This document shows, piece by piece, positions 54,507-63,899 of a DNA stretch of 64,000 nucleotides. The stretch is taken from contig CAYYIS010000007.1 of the NCBI GenBank assembly GCA_964470965.1, positions 62,001-126,000 of the forward strand, written 5' to 3'. Under the pieces are notes generated by a model. That model searched no databases, was not told the origin of the DNA, and saw nothing but the letters and a program-made list of their open reading frames with translations. Origin of the DNA: CAYYIS01 sp964470965. Its GTDB lineage: Bacteria > JAAXHH01 > JABIQT01. The first letter of the stretch is position 1. The number at the start of each line of letters is the position of its first letter. The translations under genes and the position numbers were made by a program.

Positions 54507-57185
54507 TCAATTCCTCAGCCTTCTCGCCACCACTGCCGCCTCCCTCTCCCTTCGCCGACGTTGTACGAAGATCCATACACCCAGGGCAAAGACCGGGATC
54601 GGCGGCAGAAGAGTCGCCAGGTTTTTAATGGCGTTCTGTATCTGTCGGATCTGCCGTTCCATATTGTCCTTGCTGTTCTGTATCTTAGCGTCTTTTTCCG
54701 ATTTGATGCTGTTTTCGAGTGTCTCGAAGCGGCGATTCTCCACTTCTTCCAGGTTGCGCACCATGATCTGTTTTGTCTGCTCATCCAGGTCGGCGCGCTG
54801 ACGAACTTCGTTCACCCGGTCCGTGAGCCGTTGCTGCGCATTCTGTAATGCCTGCTGCGCCTCCTGTTCCGCTTGAGTCTCTTCTGCGGCACGCTGTTCG
54901 GTGTAGGCGCGGGTCTGCGCCTCCACCGTTTCCAGTGTACGGTATTTGACGCGCTTGCTGCGCAGGGCGATGAATGATTCGTCTTCCATCAGTATATCGA
55001 CTGCGTTCAGGAAGAACGTGACGTTGTCAAAGTTGAGGCCAGCGATACCCATGCGCCGGATGTCAAAGAATTGCTGGGAAATAAAATCCAGATCCGCCAC
55101 CACCACTACGTTCAGTGAATCGGTCTGGTCGCCTTCCGTCTGTTGACCGGTGATGTGTGCAGCGAGGGTATACGTATTCAGATTGGCCCGACGCGGTCCA
55201 CGTGGTGGAATGAGCTGCGCACCGCCGAAGAAATTGCGCTGAACCAGCTGTGCATACATCGACGCACCGGAAATCTGACCGGACTGGATCAGAGGTTGAA
55301 AATCGAAATCAGCCGTAGGCGACGGCTGAATATGACCGGGAAAAAGGAACACCAGCTCCTGAAGCGGCGCGGTGCTGGCGGACGCCTCGTTAAAGGCATC
55401 CGGATTGTTGTTTCCGGCACCTACGAACACCACCTCTTCCGGCAAGTGCGACAGGTCTGGATGCGGGTTATAGCCATCCCATATGATCTGGGCAATGTTC
55501 CAGCTCACGCCCAGTGAACCCATCAATTCCTGTATGTTTCCCTTTTCTTTAGGCGGAGGCGCCGAGTTACGCATGAAGGGATTCGTATTGGCTCCGGCCT
55601 GTTCGGAGGGCGACAGGCTGATATCGATGGCCGGTAGAGGATCCACCAGCAGTATCGTCGGGTTTCCCGCCTTGATGTAGGTCCGCAGGCGATCTATCTC
55701 CTCCTGTGAGAGGGTCGATGGCAGCGCCACCAGGAGAGCGTCTATGTCCGCGGTGATTTCATCGGTGGGAGCCACCTCTACGATTTCGTACTGACGCCGT
55801 AGTTCGTCCACGACCGGCCATGGTGTGGAACTGCTCATGGTCTGAAAATCGAAACCGCCGAACAGCCGTGCTTCCGTCTGAAGGACACCCAGTTTCTTGC
55901 GCTCCGTCCGTGCCACGACGCGGATGCTGCGGGCCAGTTCATATTCCACCGGAAGCCCCGGGTCCATAAATTCTATGACCTGTTCCTCAGGGCCGCAGAT
56001 AAAGGCGACACCCGCGAATACCTCTGTAAAACCGGAACGGGGACTGCCGAGGTTGGGCAGCTCTCTGGGTTGAATGCCGAACCTCTCCCGGGCGTCCTGC
56101 GCCTCGGGTGTATAGGGCTCCGTATCGAGAATCTGCACCTGCACTCTGTCTGCACCGATGGCATCGAACTCTTTTAGGACATCTATCAGATTAGCCCGGG
56201 TCTGTACGTACGACTCCGGTGCCTCAGGACTTACGAACGCTTGAATGAAGACCGGTCTGTCGGCGGAAATCTCATCTATGAGGTCGTATGTTTCATCGGA
56301 TAGGGAGTTGATCTGCTCTGCCGTTACATCCAGCCGCAGATCTGCCCAGCCCATGATGGCGTTAAAGCTCGTGACTGCTATCACCAGTGCACCTGCACGG
56401 GCGGCATGGTGTACACTCATCTGGTATCCGCCCGCTTCCACTGGCCAGTGGCGACGACTGATCAGGACTACGTTCAGGTACAGCATAATGCCGGTTACGG
56501 ACATAAAATACAGGATGCCCGAGAAACTTACGATTCCCCGCGCAAAACCATCGAAGGCGCTGAAGATCCCAAGCGGTGACAGCATGTCACGCAATCCGGC
56601 GCTGACACCGGAGGCCAACGCATCGATCATAACCAGGACGCTGCAGAAAATGGCGCCCAGGATAAACCCTATCGTGGCGTTGGCAGTCAAGAGAGATGCC
56701 AGCATGCCGACTGCGATCATGGAGCCGCCGACCAGCCAGTAACCCAAATAGTTGCCGATCATCAGCCCGTAATCCGGGCTGCCCAGCCAGGCCAACACGA
56801 GGATATGGCTAAGCGAGAGTAATAGGGAGGCGGTATAGACGCCGAAAGTAGCCAGGTATTTACCCAGAACTACCTCCAGGTCGGTCGCCGGCAATGTCAG
56901 GAGGAGCTCGTCCGTTCCCTCGCTGGTTTCGCTTGCCCAGACTCCCATGGTGAGAGCGGGAATGAAGAACAGCAGCAAGAGAGGGAACACAGCGTTGAGT
57001 TGATCTAGGTTGGCCAGATTGTTCTGGAAGAATCGGTCCTGCCAAAATGCAGCAGCCGCACTCAAAAAAATGAACAGGGTCACGAACACATACCCGGTCG
57101 GATTGCTGAACGCCATCCTCAAATCGCGCCGCACAATGGCCCTTATTACCGTTGTGTTCAGCGTAAAACCCAAGCCGAGATTCAT
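54507..57185 (-). CDS. Fused ABC-2 permease (GldF-like) and GldG-type protein
   Basis: 892 residues. Residues about 1-250 form an ABC-2 permease with six hydrophobic helices (FVTLFIFLSAAAAFW, LLLLFFIPALTMGVWA and so on) and the ETSEGTDELLLTLPAT segment typical of GldF. Then a seventh helix (ALVIAVTSFNAIM) leads to the GldG/ABC-type transport-auxiliary region with DLTAEQINSLSDETYDLIDEI, TEPYTPEAQDARERFG and a DPLPAIDISLSPSE loop. Residues about 745-850 are a charged coiled coil, and a final helix (LPPIPVFALGVWIFVQ) with an Arg-rich tail closes the protein. Separate genes in most species, fused here. It follows gldA closely. Confidence 0.85.
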   Translation of the reverse strand: MNLGLGFTLNTTVIRAIVRRDLRMAFSNPTGYVFVTLFIFLSAAAAFWQDRFFQNNLANLDQLNAVFPLLLLFFIPALTMGVWASETSEGTDELLLTLPATDLEVVLGKYLATFGVYTASLLLSLSHILVLAWLGSPDYGLMIGNYLGYWLVGGSMIAVGMLASLLTANATIGFILGAIFCSVLVMIDALASGVSAGLRDMLSPLGIFSAFDGFARGIVSFSGILYFMSVTGIMLYLNVVLISRRHWPVEAGGYQMSVHHAARAGALVIAVTSFNAIMGWADLRLDVTAEQINSLSDETYDLIDEISADRPVFIQAFVSPEAPESYVQTRANLIDVLKEFDAIGADRVQVQILDTEPYTPEAQDARERFGIQPRELPNLGSPRSGFTEVFAGVAFICGPEEQVIEFMDPGLPVEYELARSIRVVARTERKKLGVLQTEARLFGGFDFQTMSSSTPWPVVDELRRQYEIVEVAPTDEITADIDALLVALPSTLSQEEIDRLRTYIKAGNPTILLVDPLPAIDISLSPSEQAGANTNPFMRNSAPPPKEKGNIQELMGSLGVSWNIAQIIWDGYNPHPDLSHLPEEVVFVGAGNNNPDAFNEASASTAPLQELVFLFPGHIQPSPTADFDFQPLIQSGQISGASMYAQLVQRNFFGGAQLIPPRGPRRANLNTYTLAAHITGQQTEGDQTDSLNVVVVADLDFISQQFFDIRRMGIAGLNFDNVTFFLNAVDILMEDESFIALRSKRVKYRTLETVEAQTRAYTEQRAAEETQAEQEAQQALQNAQQRLTDRVNEVRQRADLDEQTKQIMVRNLEEVENRRFETLENSIKSEKDAKIQNSKDNMERQIRQIQNAIKNLATLLPPIPVFALGVWIFVQRRRREREAAVVARRLRN

Positions 57186-57244
57186 GAAGTTACACCTCCT
57201 TTTGTCATTAGCTACACCTCTGCCCTTTCTTTAGAGGATTGGAA

Positions 57245-58000
57245 TCAATCCACTTCTACTTTCTCAGGATTTCCATAGTTCGTCAATTCGTAGAACGGTT
57301 TTTCGAGGGAGTCGTCTTTCTTCAGATCGGCCGGTGTGCCGTCGAAAGCCAATTGACCGTTGTGGACCAGAAGTACCCGGTCAGCTACTGCTTCCACTTC
57401 CTGGAGGATGTGGGTCGATAGCAGGATGGTTTTGGTCTTGCCGAGTTCGCGGATGTTGTGGCGGAATTCCCGGATCTGGTTGGGATCCAGGCCAGCGGTC
57501 GGCTCGTCCATGATAAGGACGTCCGGGTCGTGGAGGAGCGCCTGGGCGAGACCCACACGCTGTTTGTTTCCGCGCGACAGCTTGTCTATAGGTTTCTCAA
57601 GTATGAGTTCCAGGCTGCACTGCTTGATTACCTTTTTGATCTGCTTCTGGAACGTATGGGCGTCGATACTCCTGGCCTCTGCGAAAAACGTGAGCAGCTC
57701 CAAGGGCGTCATGTTTTGGTATAATGGGCCGTTTTCGGGCAGATACCCAAGACGTTTTGAAGCCTCCAGGCGGTGGGTCCGGACGTCCAGGCCAGCTATA
57801 GCCGCGCTGCCTCCGCTGGCGGCCAGGTAGCCACTCAGGATTCGCATGGTGGTCGACTTGCCGGCCCCATTCGGACCTAAAAACGCGACTACTTGCCCTT
57901 CTGGAATCGCAAATGTAATGTCTTTGATCGCCACGAAGGGACCGTAGTACTTGGCCAATCCTTTTGCTTCGATCATGATCGTGGACGATTGTTCCGGCAT
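57245..58000 (-). CDS. ABC transporter ATP-binding protein (GldA-like)
   Basis: 251-residue nucleotide-binding subunit of an ABC-2 type exporter: Walker A GPNGAGKST near residue 42, Q-loop YLPENGPLY, signature LSRGNKQRVGLAQAL near 140, Walker B VLIMDEPTAGLDP near 160 and H-loop STH. The signature LSRGN deviates from LSGGQ in the way usual for Gld/Nod-type ATPases. First gene of the minus-strand operon gldA - gldFG fusion - DUF4340 - PhyH, which supports the assignment as the Gld-type exporter ATPase. Confidence 0.9.
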   Translation of the reverse strand: MPEQSSTIMIEAKGLAKYYGPFVAIKDITFAIPEGQVVAFLGPNGAGKSTTMRILSGYLAASGGSAAIAGLDVRTHRLEASKRLGYLPENGPLYQNMTPLELLTFFAEARSIDAHTFQKQIKKVIKQCSLELILEKPIDKLSRGNKQRVGLAQALLHDPDVLIMDEPTAGLDPNQIREFRHNIRELGKTKTILLSTHILQEVEAVADRVLLVHNGQLAFDGTPADLKKDDSLEKPFYELTNYGNPEKVEVD

Positions 58001-58266
58001 GCGGATTCACCTCCTCAATTCAATGATGGCCACGAAACCGTGGCCTCTTACATAAGGTTTATTCCCAATAAAACAACTGCGCTAGATTGTCAGGACGAAC
58101 CTATTAAATTTAACTGTAAACAATAACGGAGTAGTTCCGTGCATCAGATTCTACGCACCAGCACTTGCTTTGTTCCCCATCTGAATCTGTGAAACTAAAT
58201 CGTCGAAACTCAAACTGGTTGCCGAATAATCCACAATGACAATGCCCGTGTATTATTAAATCTTAA
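58001..58266. other. Divergent intergenic region between gldA and the dehydratase gene
   Basis: AT-rich, no gene. Likely holds promoters in both directions; the clearest one is the plus-strand pair listed next. Confidence 0.4.
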
Positions 58267-58294
58267 TTGTAATTTTGCAAGTTTTTTCTATATT
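58267..58294 (+). promoter_or_regulatory. Candidate promoter for the sugar operon
   Basis: TTGTAA (58267-58272) and TATATT (58289-58294) with a 16-base spacer, 46 bases before the GTG start at 58341. Confidence 0.4.
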
Positions 58295-58340
58295 GGTTTG
58301 TCCACAGTATGACACAAAATACATTTTGTTTGGAGGATCT

Positions 58341-59552
58341 GTGCCTAAACGTATTGGGGCGATGCACATGGGTGATGATCATCCGTCCGGAGTGGCGGTG
58401 ACGCATATTGAAACCATGCCGGTAGGGGGGCTCACATTTGTCCGGGTGCACACGAACGAGGGCATCACGGGCCTCGGTGAGATGCACCCTGCGAGCAGTA
58501 CCAGTGGTGGGCGGTATGTTCCGTCCGCATCCATTCGGTTTCAGGAAGAATATCTGATTGGTAAAGACCCCACTCAGATCGAACGGCACTGGCAGCATAT
58601 GTTCCGACGCAGTCTGTTCCGGGGAGGGGCAGATTCAATGGCGGCCATCAGTGCCATCGATATGGCGCTGTGGGATATTACCGGCAAGCTGGCTGGTCTG
58701 CCGGTATACAAACTCCTGGGCGGGCCGACCAGAGAGCGCGTGAAACTTTTCGTCACGCCTGTCTGTTACGACACCTATACACCTGAGGAAATGGCGGTCA
58801 GCGCCAAGCGTCTGGTGGCGGAGGGATTTTCGGTGGTCCGCATGTTCCCACTCGGGTCCCGGGATCAGTTCGCTAAAATGGGATTTCGCACGGCGGCGCG
58901 GACTGCCGAAAAGTTTGTGGCGGCCGTAAGGGAAGCGGTGGGAGACGAAATCGATGTAGCGATCGATGTGATCTGCCTGCTTACACCAGCGGAAGCGATC
59001 GAGACGGGGCGTCTGCTGGAGCCGTACGGGCTGTTTTTCTTCGAGGATCCGATCGAGCCGGATAATTCCGATGCCATGGCGCATGTCACATCGAGGCTCC
59101 CTATGCCGGTGGCTACTGGAGAGCGGCTATGCACAATCCATCAATTCCGGGATCTGCTGAATAAAAATGCTGCCTCGTATCTCCGACCGGACTTGGCCCT
59201 GGCGGGAGGGATAACCAATGTCCAAAAAATCGCGACCCTGGCCGAGGCGAACTACATCGAATTGATTCCGCACAATCCGCTGAGCTGGGTAAACGCGGTG
59301 GCTTCGCTGCACCTGTGTGCTTCGGTTCAGAACATCGCCATGCTTGAACACCACATCCAGGGCAATGTTCTGGAGTCGTCATTCGATGAAGCATTCAATG
59401 GTCTACCGGCTCTCGAAAACGGACATCTGATCGTTCCCGATCGACCCGGCCTTGGAATTGAACTGAACGACGAGGCGTTGGAAGCCTATCCTCCCACCAG
59501 CGGCCAGCGACTGCCGGTCATCAGGCAGGACGGAAGTTTGAGGGATTATTAA
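58341..59552 (+). CDS. Galactonate dehydratase-like enolase-superfamily enzyme
   Basis: 403 residues from GTG 58341, preceded by GGAGG; a longer frame back to 58275 lacks support. Pattern close to DgoD-like dehydratases: IDVICLLTPAEAIETGRLLEPYGLFFFEDPIEP for metal-ligand Asp and Glu, ATGERLC with the third Glu, RPDLALAGGITNVQKIA and IPHNPLSWVNAVASLHL with the general-acid His. The expected KxK dyad reads VRMF, so the barrel Lys is replaced by Arg. It probably dehydrates an acid sugar. Its stop overlaps the binding-protein start by one base (TAATG), tying it to the importer. Confidence 0.88.
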   Translation: MPKRIGAMHMGDDHPSGVAVTHIETMPVGGLTFVRVHTNEGITGLGEMHPASSTSGGRYVPSASIRFQEEYLIGKDPTQIERHWQHMFRRSLFRGGADSMAAISAIDMALWDITGKLAGLPVYKLLGGPTRERVKLFVTPVCYDTYTPEEMAVSAKRLVAEGFSVVRMFPLGSRDQFAKMGFRTAARTAEKFVAAVREAVGDEIDVAIDVICLLTPAEAIETGRLLEPYGLFFFEDPIEPDNSDAMAHVTSRLPMPVATGERLCTIHQFRDLLNKNAASYLRPDLALAGGITNVQKIATLAEANYIELIPHNPLSWVNAVASLHLCASVQNIAMLEHHIQGNVLESSFDEAFNGLPALENGHLIVPDRPGLGIELNDEALEAYPPTSGQRLPVIRQDGSLRDY

Positions 59553-60595
59553 TGGTAGAACGCGGAATGCGTAAGCTACGAAATATGTTGATCGGCCTTC
59601 TGTTAATGGGTTTCTTCGCCGCGTCCTGCGGTGGTGGGGACGACGGAATGATCAACATTGCGGTTGTGCCGAAGGGGCTGACACATGAGTTCTGGAAGTC
59701 AATCCATGCGGGGGCGCTAGAAGCGGAGAAGGAGCTGCGGTCGCAGGGGGTCCAGGTGTCGATTGACTGGCAGGGCCCCAACAAGGAGAGTGACCGGGAG
59801 CAGCAGATCAAGATCGTAGAGAATCAGATCGGAATGGGCACAGACGCTATCGTTCTGGCGCCGCTGGACGCTCAAGCACTGGTGCGGCCGGTACTGGAGG
59901 CTAACAAGAATGGCCGGCCGGTCGTCGTCATCGACTCGGGACTGGAGATTGGTGAAGACAAATATATTTCATTTATCGCCACCAACAATTTCGAGGGGGG
60001 ACGCAAGGGCGGTGGACGGATTGCGGATTTGGTCGAGGTCCGCCAGCAGTACGATCGGGCCTTCAAACCCGGGATCATTCTTCTCCGTTATGAACTGGGC
60101 CATGCGAGTACGGACGCCCGCGAGCGCGGGTTTCTGGACATGATGGAAAAACGCGGATTGACTGACGCAATACTGTCGAGCAACCAGTATGCCGGTGCCA
60201 CGAGGGAAAGCGGCCAAATGAAAGCGGAGGCGCTGCTGAATCAGTATCGGGGCCGGGTCAACGCTATATTCTGTCCGAATGAGTCGTCCGTCTACGGCAC
60301 TCTTCAGGCGTTGAGGCGCACCGGACTGCTCGGCAAAGTCTACGTGGTCGGTTTCGATGCCACCCCCGCTCTTGTGGAAGCTCTCCGGGTAGGCGAGTTG
60401 CATGGCCTCATACTCCAGGATCCGGTGCGGATGGGCTATCTGGGCGTCAGGTTCGCGGTCGATGCACTGGCAGGTAAACCTCTGGAAAAACGAATAGACA
60501 CCGGTGCCTGGGTAGCCACGCCGGACAATATGGACGATCCGGAAATCGCCCTGCGATTGAGCCCGGATTTGTCCATCCTCGACGAACAACGCTAA
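59552..60595 (+). CDS. rbsB: Sugar ABC transporter substrate-binding lipoprotein (RbsB-like)
   Basis: 347-residue periplasmic binding protein of the ribose/xylose/galactose type (family CUT2). N-terminal signal with lipobox AASC, Cys26, so it is lipid-anchored; the two lobes then follow with INIAVVPKGLTHEFWKSIHAGALEA, AIVLAPLDAQALVRP, VVVIDSGL and ANFCPNES/VVGFDATPALVEAL. The start shares one base with the dehydratase stop. Substrate cannot be read from sequence; the neighbouring dehydratase suggests an acid sugar or a sugar converted to one. Followed by the ATPase and permease genes. Confidence 0.9.
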   Translation: MVERGMRKLRNMLIGLLLMGFFAASCGGGDDGMINIAVVPKGLTHEFWKSIHAGALEAEKELRSQGVQVSIDWQGPNKESDREQQIKIVENQIGMGTDAIVLAPLDAQALVRPVLEANKNGRPVVVIDSGLEIGEDKYISFIATNNFEGGRKGGGRIADLVEVRQQYDRAFKPGIILLRYELGHASTDARERGFLDMMEKRGLTDAILSSNQYAGATRESGQMKAEALLNQYRGRVNAIFCPNESSVYGTLQALRRTGLLGKVYVVGFDATPALVEALRVGELHGLILQDPVRMGYLGVRFAVDALAGKPLEKRIDTGAWVATPDNMDDPEIALRLSPDLSILDEQR

Positions 60596-60599
60596 CGCT

Positions 60600-62177
60600 A
60601 TGTCCCATTCCCTGCTCGAGTTGCGCCGTATCACAAAGCGCTTCGGCGCAACGGTAGCGCTCGAAGATGTAAATTTCACACTTCGTTCCGGTGAGGTGCA
60701 TGCGCTGATTGGTGAGAACGGCGCTGGTAAAAGCACCCTGATGAAAATAGTGGCAGGTGTCTATCTTCCGGATCACGCCGAGATGGCATTGGCGGATCCC
60801 AATCCCTCGATCGCAGACCGGCCGCGGATGTTTCCATATCACCCTGCCAATCCGGCGGAGGCACGGGATCAGGGGATATCCATGATCTATCAGGAACGCA
60901 ATCTGGCGCCGGATCTGTCAGTAGAGGCGAACATCATGCTTGGCCTGGAGCCCGTAGATGGAATTGGTTTCATACAAAAGAAGCGGCTCCGCAATAGGGT
61001 CAAAGAAGCACTCTGGACGCTTGGCCACAAGGATATCGATCCTCTGACACCAGTGCACCTCCTCGGACCGGGGAAACGGCAGGTCGTTGAGATCGCCCGG
61101 GCTCTGGTGGTGAAGGCGCGGGTAGTGGTCTTGGATGAGCCCACTAGCAGCCTGTCCCCCCCTGATGTAACGCAGCTTTTTGAGACCATTCGTCGACTGC
61201 GGGATCAGGGCATCGGGGTTATATACATCAGTCATTTCCTGGAGGAGATCCTCGAGATAGCCGACTATTATACCGTGTTGCGGGACGGACAGGTGGTGGA
61301 TTCGGGGGGCGCCGCGGAGGCGGATCTTACCGCTCTGATCCGGGTGATGACCGGCCGCACTTTGGGCACACTTTTTCCGTGCGTTCCCCACGAAATCGGT
61401 GGCCCGGTTCTGGAACTTGAAGGCTTGACCGGCCGGCGCATGCCTAAGGGTGCCGTTCTCAGGGTGCACAAGGGTGAAATCCTCGGGCTGTTCGGATTGG
61501 TAGGCTCGGGTCGGACCGAACTGCTCAGGGCATTGTACGGTCTTGATCCCATTGTTGAGGGCCGTGTTACGGTACGGGGCGTTTCCGATCAGGGGCAACC
61601 GCCATACGTCCGTAGAGATCAGGCGTTCGGATTGCTTAGTGAAGACCGCCAGGCGGAGGGGTTGGCTCTCAACCAGTCGGTCGCGGACAATATGACATAT
61701 GGCCACGTGCAAGCGTTTTCCACGATGGGATATCTGAGTCGAAGCCGTCAATGGGAGCGCGTCCGTACGTGGATTGGAAAACTTGGTATTCGGGCCACCG
61801 ATCCGGGGCAATCCATGGAAACGCTCTCGGGAGGCAACCAGCAGAAGGTAGCCATGGCTCGCCTGCTCCACTGGGAGGCAGATATCATACTGCTCGACGA
61901 GCCCACGCGAGGCATCGATGTGACCAGCAAGGCCACTATCTACCGGCTGATCGGTGAATTGGCCGCTCAGGGCAAGGCCATCCTGTTCGTCAGTTCCTAT
62001 CTGCCGGAGCTGATCGGCGTAAGCGATCGTCTTTGCGTTATGTATCGGGGACGCCTTTCCGAGCCTTTGGAGACCCAATCCCTCGAAGCACACCAGGTCA
62101 TGTCTCTGGCAACAACTGGCGAGAATCACCAAAAAGAGCCACCCGGTGAAAACTTGAATTTGATGAGGTCGGAGTGA
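60600..62177 (+). CDS. rbsA: Sugar ABC transporter ATP-binding protein, two NBDs (RbsA-like)
   Basis: 525 residues, two fused nucleotide-binding domains typical of CUT2 importers. First: Walker A GENGAGKST near residue 38, Walker B VVVLDEPTSSL near 178, with a degenerate signature LLGPGKRQ. Second: GLVGSGRTELLRALYG (degenerate Walker A, usual for RbsA), signature LSGGNQQKVAMARLL near 420 and IILLDEPTRGID. The insertion after the first Walker A loop (PDHAEMALADPNPSIADRPR) makes NBD1 longer than usual. Start four bases after the binding-protein stop. It energises sugar uptake with RbsC. Confidence 0.9.
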   Translation: MSHSLLELRRITKRFGATVALEDVNFTLRSGEVHALIGENGAGKSTLMKIVAGVYLPDHAEMALADPNPSIADRPRMFPYHPANPAEARDQGISMIYQERNLAPDLSVEANIMLGLEPVDGIGFIQKKRLRNRVKEALWTLGHKDIDPLTPVHLLGPGKRQVVEIARALVVKARVVVLDEPTSSLSPPDVTQLFETIRRLRDQGIGVIYISHFLEEILEIADYYTVLRDGQVVDSGGAAEADLTALIRVMTGRTLGTLFPCVPHEIGGPVLELEGLTGRRMPKGAVLRVHKGEILGLFGLVGSGRTELLRALYGLDPIVEGRVTVRGVSDQGQPPYVRRDQAFGLLSEDRQAEGLALNQSVADNMTYGHVQAFSTMGYLSRSRQWERVRTWIGKLGIRATDPGQSMETLSGGNQQKVAMARLLHWEADIILLDEPTRGIDVTSKATIYRLIGELAAQGKAILFVSSYLPELIGVSDRLCVMYRGRLSEPLETQSLEAHQVMSLATTGENHQKEPPGENLNLMRSE

Positions 62178-62190
62178 AAGGACACTTCAA

Positions 62191-63177
62191 GTGGACCAAC
62201 GCACCCGCAATCTGATCGAAGAACTTGCGCCGTTTGCATTATTGTTGCTGGTAGTCCTATTCTTCTACATCGTGGTCGGATCCTCATTTATCAGCCCTTT
62301 CAATCTTCGCACGGTGCTGGTGCAGAGCGTAGTGGTTATGATCGCAGCCGGCGGCGCTACACTGGTGATCGTCAGTGGCGGTATCGATTTGAGCGTAGGC
62401 TCACTCCTGGCGTTGACTACGGTTGTGGTTGCGCTGGTAGACCGATCACTCCTCGAATCCGGTTCCACGCCAGAGCTGGCCGGTATGGTGGCTGTTGTAG
62501 CCGGTGTCCTCGTGAGTACGGCCTGCGGTGCCATCAACGGATTATCTATCGCATGGCTGAAGGTCAGTCCGTTCATTACCACACTTGGGACGTTGTGGAT
62601 TTTCCGGGGTGTTGCGCTTTGGCTGGCCGGTGGGGTTACGGTCGAGACCGGCAGCCGTCACATGACCTGGCTGATGGAAATTACACCTGCAGTCGAATGG
62701 CTGTTGGTCTCTCCCGGTGTGTGGGCGGCTCTGCTGGTGATATTGGTGGTCTTCGTATTTCTGACTCGCACGGCTTTCGGACGCTATGTATACGCCATTG
62801 GATCCAACGAATCCACGGCTCGTCTCTGCGGCATCCGGGTGGAACGTCAAAAGATACTCATCTATACTGTAGCGGGATTGATGGCTGGTGTCGCGGGTGT
62901 GATGCTGTTCAGTTACCAGAACCAGGGTGATCCGACTGCGGCGTTCGGTAAAGAGTTGTATGTCATCGCAGCTGTGGTAATCGGAGGCGCGTCACTGGCC
63001 GGAGGACGCGGCAGCGTGGTAGGTGCGCTGGTTGGTGCACTGTTTATCCAGTTTCTGGAGCAAGGATTGATCCACACCCGGGTCGAAGATCATTATCAGA
63101 AGATGATTGTGGGCGCCTTCTTGATCCTGGCCATAGCGCTGGATCGATACAGACAGATGCGGACGACGAAGGGGTGA
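62191..63177 (+). CDS. rbsC: Sugar ABC transporter permease (RbsC-like)
   Basis: 328-residue permease with about nine hydrophobic helices (FALLLLVVLFFYIVVG, VVVMIAAGGATLVIVSGGIDLSVGSLLAL, LLVILVVFVFL and so on). SGGIDLSVG and AIGSNESTARLCGI are the signature segments of CUT2 permeases; the latter is the cytoplasmic coupling helix. GTG start 62191, preceded by AAAGGA. Last gene of the dehydratase-rbsBAC group; no separate sugar kinase or regulator was found next to it. Confidence 0.9.
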   Translation: MDQRTRNLIEELAPFALLLLVVLFFYIVVGSSFISPFNLRTVLVQSVVVMIAAGGATLVIVSGGIDLSVGSLLALTTVVVALVDRSLLESGSTPELAGMVAVVAGVLVSTACGAINGLSIAWLKVSPFITTLGTLWIFRGVALWLAGGVTVETGSRHMTWLMEITPAVEWLLVSPGVWAALLVILVVFVFLTRTAFGRYVYAIGSNESTARLCGIRVERQKILIYTVAGLMAGVAGVMLFSYQNQGDPTAAFGKELYVIAAVVIGGASLAGGRGSVVGALVGALFIQFLEQGLIHTRVEDHYQKMIVGAFLILAIALDRYRQMRTTKG

Positions 63178-63349
63178 CGGCGCGAAAATTTTTGCGGGCA
63201 CATTACCGAAGACGGTAAGATTCGAGCGAGGTGTGTGCCTTACAAACGACCATTTATCGGATGAGCCGTTCGAACCCTTGCTGACTGGGGATTACCGCCA
63301 CCGCCGCCATTGGATACGTGACGGGATGTGCCAGGCAGCTCCGTTTAGG

Positions 63350-63720
63350 GAAATCGTGCTAGCCCGAAAACTGATGCCGCGTTCTTCTTAAACACGATGT
63401 AGGCGACCACTTCTGCCTACACCGCATAATCCAGTGCCTGACGTACATTCCGATCGATGATTTTTGTATGATGGCGTTCCATAATCAGATGACGCAGCAC
63501 TTCATCTGTATAGAGTCGAACCGGTGCCTCTGTTGCACCGCCCACCCCGTCCCGGGTCAACATTTCTACGGGGTCTGGCTAAAGCGGGCAGCCCAGGCGT
63601 AAAGCCGTGCCATCGCATTACGTGAGCTTGTCACCCTTGTTTCGGGCAGGATGATATCATGTTCTGTGGTTGTGGTTGCCTTAAGTGGCGTGCCTTTCGG
63701 ATCAACCGGAGGTAAAGATC
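63350..63720 (-). pseudogene. Decayed coding sequence of unknown family
   Basis: Reading the minus strand, three consecutive pieces look protein-like: SSRNAMARLYAWAARF up to a stop near 63580; GVGGATEAPVRLYTDEVLR and HHTKIIDRNVRQALDYAV up to a stop near 63419; then EVVAYIVFKKNAASVFGLARF. Stops and a frame change separate them. The last piece recalls amidohydrolase C termini, but I cannot name the family with confidence. It may be random conservation. Confidence 0.3.
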
Positions 63721-63870
63721 AGAAAAAACGACTCTACCCGCTTATCAATCTTGTTTGGCGAGGTAAACGCATTCATAAAAAGAGGCAATATTGAACCGCA
63801 ATGAGGAGACCGGGCATCCTCTAGGCGGTTGCAAGGAAGGTATGTTATTTGGCCGGGCAATCACAAATAT

Positions 63871-63899
63871 TTGACACAAAGCGCTACAGCATTTATTAT
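63871..63899 (+). promoter_or_regulatory. Strong sigma70-like promoter facing right
   Basis: TTGACA (63871-63876) and TATTAT (63894-63899) with exactly 17 bases between. No gene starts in the remaining 100 bases, so the target lies beyond the window. A further TATAAT occurs at 63929. Confidence 0.55.

Noticed and set aside
60918..62132. 404-codon open frame antisense to rbsA
   Set aside because: Shadow frame opposite a well-supported ABC ATPase; no recognisable domains.
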